DNA of 29,019 bases from Colimorpha sp045639845 (GTDB taxonomy: Bacteria; Bacteroidota; Bacteroidia; Bacteroidales; P3), in contig JAZUDW010000011.1 of NCBI GenBank assembly GCA_045639845.1, positions 1-29,019 on the forward strand, written 5' to 3'. Of this stretch, positions 25,174-29,019 are shown in pieces. The position numbers were made by a program, and so were the translations under genes. The notes under the pieces were generated by a model. That model had not been told where the DNA came from. It made no database searches and saw only the letters and a list, made by a program, of their open reading frames with translations. Every line of letters begins with the position of its first letter. The stretch's first letter is position 1.

Positions 25174-25189
25174 CAAAAAAATAGCACAG

Positions 25190-26833
25190 ATGAAGAAGGC
25201 CCCAATACTATATTTATTACTACCTTTCATCGCAGGTATCATATTGTGCAAGCTGTGGCCAATCGTTTCTGTACAATACAGCGCCATCATCGCCTGTGCT
25301 ACACTATTGGCATCAGTAATCACCCTCGTCATTCCTTTAAAACGCCATTACCTTAGTAGCATACTTTTTATTCTCGGCACACTATCATTGGGCTACTGCG
25401 ACCTATTGGTCCACCAGCCGGAGATAGACACCCAACATTACGTGCACCATATCCAAAACGAGTCACCCAATAAAAGAGCTATCGTTCTCCTGACTTTGAA
25501 GGAACCAGCATATAAAAAAGGGAGAAGCACCCGCGCCTTGGCTGAAGTAATAGCCATTTCCCCAACCATCCACAACTCAGACAACTGTTGGATCAAGTCA
25601 AAAGGGAAGATTCAACTCTATTTCTCTATCAACGACTCTACCGCAGCCAGCCTACGTCGAGGAGACACGCTTATTTCCAACATACGATTCCAAATCCCAC
25701 AAAAGTTCTCTAAGGATTTTGACTACCCTGCATACCTCAGAAACAAAGGCATTCTGTACACATCTTATCTTACCAACGACTACTATGCCGTCATACACAA
25801 CCAACACACCACCGCCCTTTCTCACATAGACAATTTCAGGCATGCGCTCATGGAGCAGATCCGCCAACAAGACCTATCTACCACTCAGCAAAATATAGCA
25901 AGCGCCATGTTGTTGGGCCGTAGCAGTTTTATCGATTCCGACACACGGGAACAATTTCAAGCATCGGGCATCACCCATTTGCTATGTGTGTCGGGACTCC
26001 ACGTAGGTATAATTGCATTTCTAATAGAAGGATTATTGTTTTTTCTTCGACGAGGTCCTCGATATAGAGTGCTGATTGGCACTATTCAGATTCTTAGCAT
26101 TTGGTTCTTTGTTTTACTCACCGGCATGGCTCCATCTACACTTAGAGCAGGTATCATGTTCAGCTTCGTAATTATCGGACGTATGTTATGGACACAGTCT
26201 CCCAGCATCGCATCCATAGCATTTTCTGCCACTCTTCTTCTCGTCATTAACCCTGCATTGGTCTTCGATGTAGGGTTCCAGCTGTCCTATAGCGCCGTTG
26301 TTGGAATAGCATTGCTATACAGTCCCCTCGCCCACCTAATAAACTTCCATCCGAAAAAAAAGCCATCCTTGGAAGCCTACCCCAAAAGGACAAAGGTTCC
26401 TACAGCAAGAGAATATCTATACAAAGAATTTTTATGGTTACTAGAAAGCGCTTGGAAACTGCTTTGCTTATCGTTTACGGCCCAATTAGCCACACTACCT
26501 TTTATACTCTATTACTTTCATGAGTTCCCTACATATTTCCTCATATCCAACCTTCTTGTGGTGCCGCTTGCCACTTTCATTATGGCCACAATACTGCTTA
26601 CAGTCCTATTGTCTTGGTGGCCACCAGCTGCAACACTAGTCTGCAAAGTGCTAAAACTCGAACTCTGGTGGGTCGAGGCTGTCACTCACGAAATCTCAAC
26701 ATGGACTCATTCTACACTAAGGGTCTCGAATTTCACCATAGCTGACGCATTGCTTGTTGCTGCTGCCGTTATAGTCTTGGGATTGATAATCCGTTTCTTG
26801 TCAAAAAAAGGAAGCGACGTTATAAAAAACTAG
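25190..26833 (+). CDS. comEC: ComEC/Rec2-family DNA uptake channel, without metallo-hydrolase domain
   Basis: Polytopic inner-membrane protein of the ComEC family, which carries single-stranded DNA into the cytoplasm during transformation. After two or three N-terminal membrane helices, a soluble OB-type domain (about 95-205, with FDYPAYLRNKGI at 177-188) is followed by the competence domain with the hallmark GITHLLCVSGLHVGII (260-275), then at least six further helices and the conserved FDVGFQLSYSAVVGIALL. At 547 residues it lacks the C-terminal beta-lactamase-like domain of Bacillus ComEC; such short forms are known in this phylum. It has its own promoter and is alone on this strand. A ComEA-like protein lies 7 kb away, but an operon link is absent. 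Confidence 0.92.
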   Translation: MKKAPILYLLLPFIAGIILCKLWPIVSVQYSAIIACATLLASVITLVIPLKRHYLSSILFILGTLSLGYCDLLVHQPEIDTQHYVHHIQNESPNKRAIVLLTLKEPAYKKGRSTRALAEVIAISPTIHNSDNCWIKSKGKIQLYFSINDSTAASLRRGDTLISNIRFQIPQKFSKDFDYPAYLRNKGILYTSYLTNDYYAVIHNQHTTALSHIDNFRHALMEQIRQQDLSTTQQNIASAMLLGRSSFIDSDTREQFQASGITHLLCVSGLHVGIIAFLIEGLLFFLRRGPRYRVLIGTIQILSIWFFVLLTGMAPSTLRAGIMFSFVIIGRMLWTQSPSIASIAFSATLLLVINPALVFDVGFQLSYSAVVGIALLYSPLAHLINFHPKKKPSLEAYPKRTKVPTAREYLYKEFLWLLESAWKLLCLSFTAQLATLPFILYYFHEFPTYFLISNLLVVPLATFIMATILLTVLLSWWPPAATLVCKVLKLELWWVEAVTHEISTWTHSTLRVSNFTIADALLVAAAVIVLGLIIRFLSKKGSDVIKN

Positions 26834-27453
26834 CTTTGCTAGAAACACCAACCATATTAAGGTTGAGATTCCAGGTAGGCTAGGCGGTTCTTCCGAACCT
26901 TAGATTTAGTATGTTTTGGGTCTTCGACGTTCAAAGACTATTATTAGTACATCTTTCGGTCCGATTCTTGCATAAAACAAAAAAAATGTATGTAAAACTG
27001 ATACGAACAAAAAGCCTAAAGCCCGCCACCCTCACAAAAAAAGGCAAACAATATGGTGTATGCTTTATGGCGGGTTCAATATATTCACCGATTGAATAAA
27101 AACGTAATAATGATGTGCAACATAAATCTTTTCAGCGCTTTTGAAGCCTTGTCAACATCTTGCTGCTTGTCACTCGGTTGCATAGCCCGCTATGCGTCCT
27201 CGCTTCGCACAGCAATCTGTTCGACAACTGAGGTCAGCGACCAGCGTGGAGCTAATCCATTCAAAATCGCAAGAAATAAATTTATAGAGCCCACCTTATA
27301 AATGATATCTTTCGATGTGATCTCGATCCAAAAACAAGAGATCATCACAACGGCTCTATCCTAAGATTACGACCAAGTGTCCAATCCTATCTTAAAAAGT
27401 ACTTGATGAATCCTAACTTCGAAGAAAATGCTATCACAATGAAAAAACAAAGT
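26834..27453. other. Gene-poor interval between comEC and iorB with palindromes
   Basis: No credible gene. Just after comEC are three small hairpins: CTAGC/GCTAG (26830-26842), CAACC/GGTTG (26849-26865) and GGTTC/GAACC (26886-26899), any of which could help end comEC transcription, though no T-run follows. Further on is a perfect 16-base palindrome GCATAGC-CC-GCTATGC (27180-27195). Around it, open frames exist on both strands (plus 27053-27301; minus about 27132-27233 ending in TRLQKR) but neither has a promoter, start context or recognised product. The higher GC content of 27130-27260 than its surroundings suggests an inserted or remnant piece. Confidence 0.4.
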
Positions 27454-27493
27454 AAAAAAAGAGGGAGACGGTCAATAAGGAACCGTCCCCCTT
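27454..27493 (-). terminator. Rho-independent terminator of iorAB
   Basis: Minus strand: arms 27493-27482 and 27472-27461 pair as GGGGGACGGT with ACCGTCTCCC (one G-U pair), with a 9-base loop, followed by seven T residues (27460-27454). It lies about 34 bases after the iorB stop codon. It is the strongest terminator in the window. Confidence 0.88.
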
Positions 27494-27526
27494 CATTTAT
27501 AATGACAATACTATAAGAATCATCAA

Positions 27527-28090
27527 TTATTTAGCATCGCGACCGGCGCGAATAGCAGCCACGTTGGTAGCCACCACCTCTTCGCCTTTGCGGCCGAAGA
27601 TTGAAGCAATAGCTTTCTCCAACTCGGCAAAATCGATATCGAGATAAGGAGCTGCTGCACCAAGAAGCACCATGTTGCTACGGGCTTTCACCTGTTTTGC
27701 TATCTCATTAGCATCGAAAGCCACGCAATGAGGAACCTTCTTAAGTTCGGCCATTACAGCATCAAGCTCGGGATAGTTCTTAATGTTGATAAAAGGAGCA
27801 CTGTTAGTAATCACCCAGCCATCCTTGCTCAAGAAGGGGAGATAACGGAGTGCTTCCATAGGCTCAGAGCTGAGGATAATATCAGCCTTGCCCTCGGGAA
27901 TAACATCCGAGAAGATAGGGTCACTGCTCACGCGAAGATGAGAAAACACAGAGCCACCACGTTGCGACATACCGTGGATTTCACTCTGCTTAACATACAT
28001 GCCTAAAGAAAGGGCTGCATCGGAGATAATTTTTGCTACGGAAACGATACCGTCACCGCCAACGCCGCAAAGTATGATGTCTTTTTTCAT
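27527..28090 (-). CDS. iorB: Indolepyruvate:ferredoxin oxidoreductase, beta subunit
   Basis: Small subunit of the enzyme that oxidatively decarboxylates aryl pyruvates (from Trp, Phe, Tyr) to aryl-acetyl-CoA with reduction of ferredoxin. Family signatures are GVGGDGIVSVAKI near the start (about 8-20), SEIHGMSQRGGSVFSHLR (about 37-54), and the later NMVLLGAAAPYLDI. It is the gamma-domain part of the pyruvate:ferredoxin oxidoreductase superfamily. Length 187 is normal. It follows the alpha gene by 74 bases, and the pair is closed by a strong terminator, so they form one operon. The enzyme is cytoplasmic and supports energy conservation from amino-acid fermentation. Confidence 0.93.
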   Translation of the reverse strand: MKKDIILCGVGGDGIVSVAKIISDAALSLGMYVKQSEIHGMSQRGGSVFSHLRVSSDPIFSDVIPEGKADIILSSEPMEALRYLPFLSKDGWVITNSAPFINIKNYPELDAVMAELKKVPHCVAFDANEIAKQVKARSNMVLLGAAAPYLDIDFAELEKAIASIFGRKGEEVVATNVAAIRAGRDAK

Positions 28091-28164
28091 TTCAATAATC
28101 AGTTTTAGTTAATGTTTCATTTGTCCGCCCCTTGATAGAGAACTGCGGACATTGAACCCATCAT

Positions 28165-29019
28165 TTATTTCTTGAGATGTTTCTTCAATTCAACGATACA
28201 AGTACGCTGAGGAATAATAACAGAAACGCCATTGAATGCGATTTCTTCCTCAAGAATCTTCATAAACTCTTCGTGATTCTTCTTCAGGGGTTCGATAGAA
28301 CGAATGTGAGCAGGATCAACGCCAAGACCAATGCAGATATTACGCAGTTTCTGGTTAGCGCTACTGGGCTGACCACCAGTCATAGCCGTAATATCATTAT
28401 CGAGAATCATAACCACCACATTGGCTTTTTCGTTGATACAATCGAGCAGACCAGTCATACCGCTGTGTCCGAAAGTACCATCACCGATTACTGCCAGGCT
28501 GGGGAATACACCCATTTCTGAAGCTCCTTTAGCCATAGTGATGGAGGCACCCATACATACAGTAGTATTGATGGCACCCATGTTGTAACCAAGTGTATAG
28601 CATCCAATATCTCCGAACACACGACCATTGGGGTATTTTTTCATCACCTCAACCACAGCTTCGTAGCTATCCACATGAGGACAACCCTGGCAGAGTGCTG
28701 GAGGACGGTTGGTAACCACTTCAGGAACAGCGGCGCCCTGCTCTACAGAGAGTCCAAGAGCTTTAGCCACTTTTTCTGCATTCAGTTCGCCATCGCGACG
28801 GATAGTCTCATCCAGACGGCCCATCACTTTCTTACCTTTACCCAAGAAACCTTTCACGTGTTCCTCTACGAAAGGCTGACCATCCTCAAGAACAAGGATC
28901 TCGTCACACTCGTCATACAGACGGTTGATCATGTTGAAAGGAAGAGGATATTGAGTAACTTTAACCACGGGGTAAGGACACTTCGAACCTGCGAAATTCT
29001 CCATTAGGTAGTTGTATGC
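28165..29019 (-). CDS. iorA: Indolepyruvate:ferredoxin oxidoreductase, alpha subunit (5' end off window)
   Basis: Only the C-terminal part (about 284 residues) is in the window; the frame stays open to the edge, so the first Met seen (29004) is internal. It holds the thiamine pyrophosphate domain: CQGCPH motif, GDIGCYTLG, and GDGTFGHSGMTGLL followed by about 15 residues and ILDNDITAMTGGQPS, the GDG-N signature. The C-terminus ends soon after with QRTCIVELKKHLKK. Classical IorA carries a C-terminal ferredoxin-like domain with eight cysteines; this one lacks it. It transfers electrons to a separate ferredoxin or an unseen partner. Upstream sequence would show the pyruvate-binding N-terminal half. 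Confidence 0.92.
   Translation of the reverse strand, partial: AYNYLMENFAGSKCPYPVVKVTQYPLPFNMINRLYDECDEILVLEDGQPFVEEHVKGFLGKGKKVMGRLDETIRRDGELNAEKVAKALGLSVEQGAAVPEVVTNRPPALCQGCPHVDSYEAVVEVMKKYPNGRVFGDIGCYTLGYNMGAINTTVCMGASITMAKGASEMGVFPSLAVIGDGTFGHSGMTGLLDCINEKANVVVMILDNDITAMTGGQPSSANQKLRNICIGLGVDPAHIRSIEPLKKNHEEFMKILEEEIAFNGVSVIIPQRTCIVELKKHLKK

Overview
This 29 kb window is chromosomal DNA from a member of the Bacteroidetes, most likely the order Bacteroidales. The evidence is the set of lineage-typical genes (the holB-ricT-gldH-mrcA block, a short-form indolepyruvate oxidoreductase, a C69 dipeptidase, an MBOAT/SGNH operon), TAnnTTTG-type promoter -7 boxes close to start codons, and the lack of clear Shine-Dalgarno sequences. 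The genus cannot be fixed from the sequence alone. No rRNA, tRNA, CRISPR array or intact transposase was found.

Layout. (1) 91-9729, plus strand: recQ (own promoter and terminator), then holB (DNA polymerase III delta'), ricT (PSP1), gldH lipoprotein, mrcA (class A PBP) and rlmN. (2) 9889-10044, minus: a 51-residue Pmp3/YqaE membrane protein. (3) 10045-11357: about 1.3 kb without a credible gene, holding heptamer-derived repeats and a dense set of dyads and short repeats. (4) 23068-11382, minus: a long co-directional run of pth, coaX, a beta-barrel outer-membrane protein, a TPR protein, lptC, a ComEA-like helix-hairpin-helix protein, lpxD, two SGNH-fold proteins and an MBOAT acyltransferase, ending in a terminator-like hairpin. 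(5) 25091-23385, minus: a C69 dipeptidase with its own promoter and terminator; (6) 25190-26833, plus: a comEC-like channel, divergent from it. (7) 26834-27526: a gene-poor stretch with palindromes. (8) 29019-27527, minus: the 3' part of iorA, then iorB with a strong terminator.

How the genes fit together. The left arm is housekeeping: replication and repair, peptidoglycan synthesis, ribosome modification. The long minus-strand run is centred on the envelope: LPS transport (lptC), lipid A acylation (lpxD), an outer-membrane barrel, and a last block of MBOAT + SGNH + SGNH that has the composition of a periplasmic O-acylation system. That block, next to lpxD and with two SGNH partners of different active-site sequence, is the best candidate for an undescribed system here. 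The iorAB pair ferments aromatic amino-acid-derived keto acids. Other points of interest are a 13-bp hairpin ending exactly on the lptC start codon, two related heptamer-derived elements either side of rlmN/pmp3, and RicT with long charged low-complexity tails.
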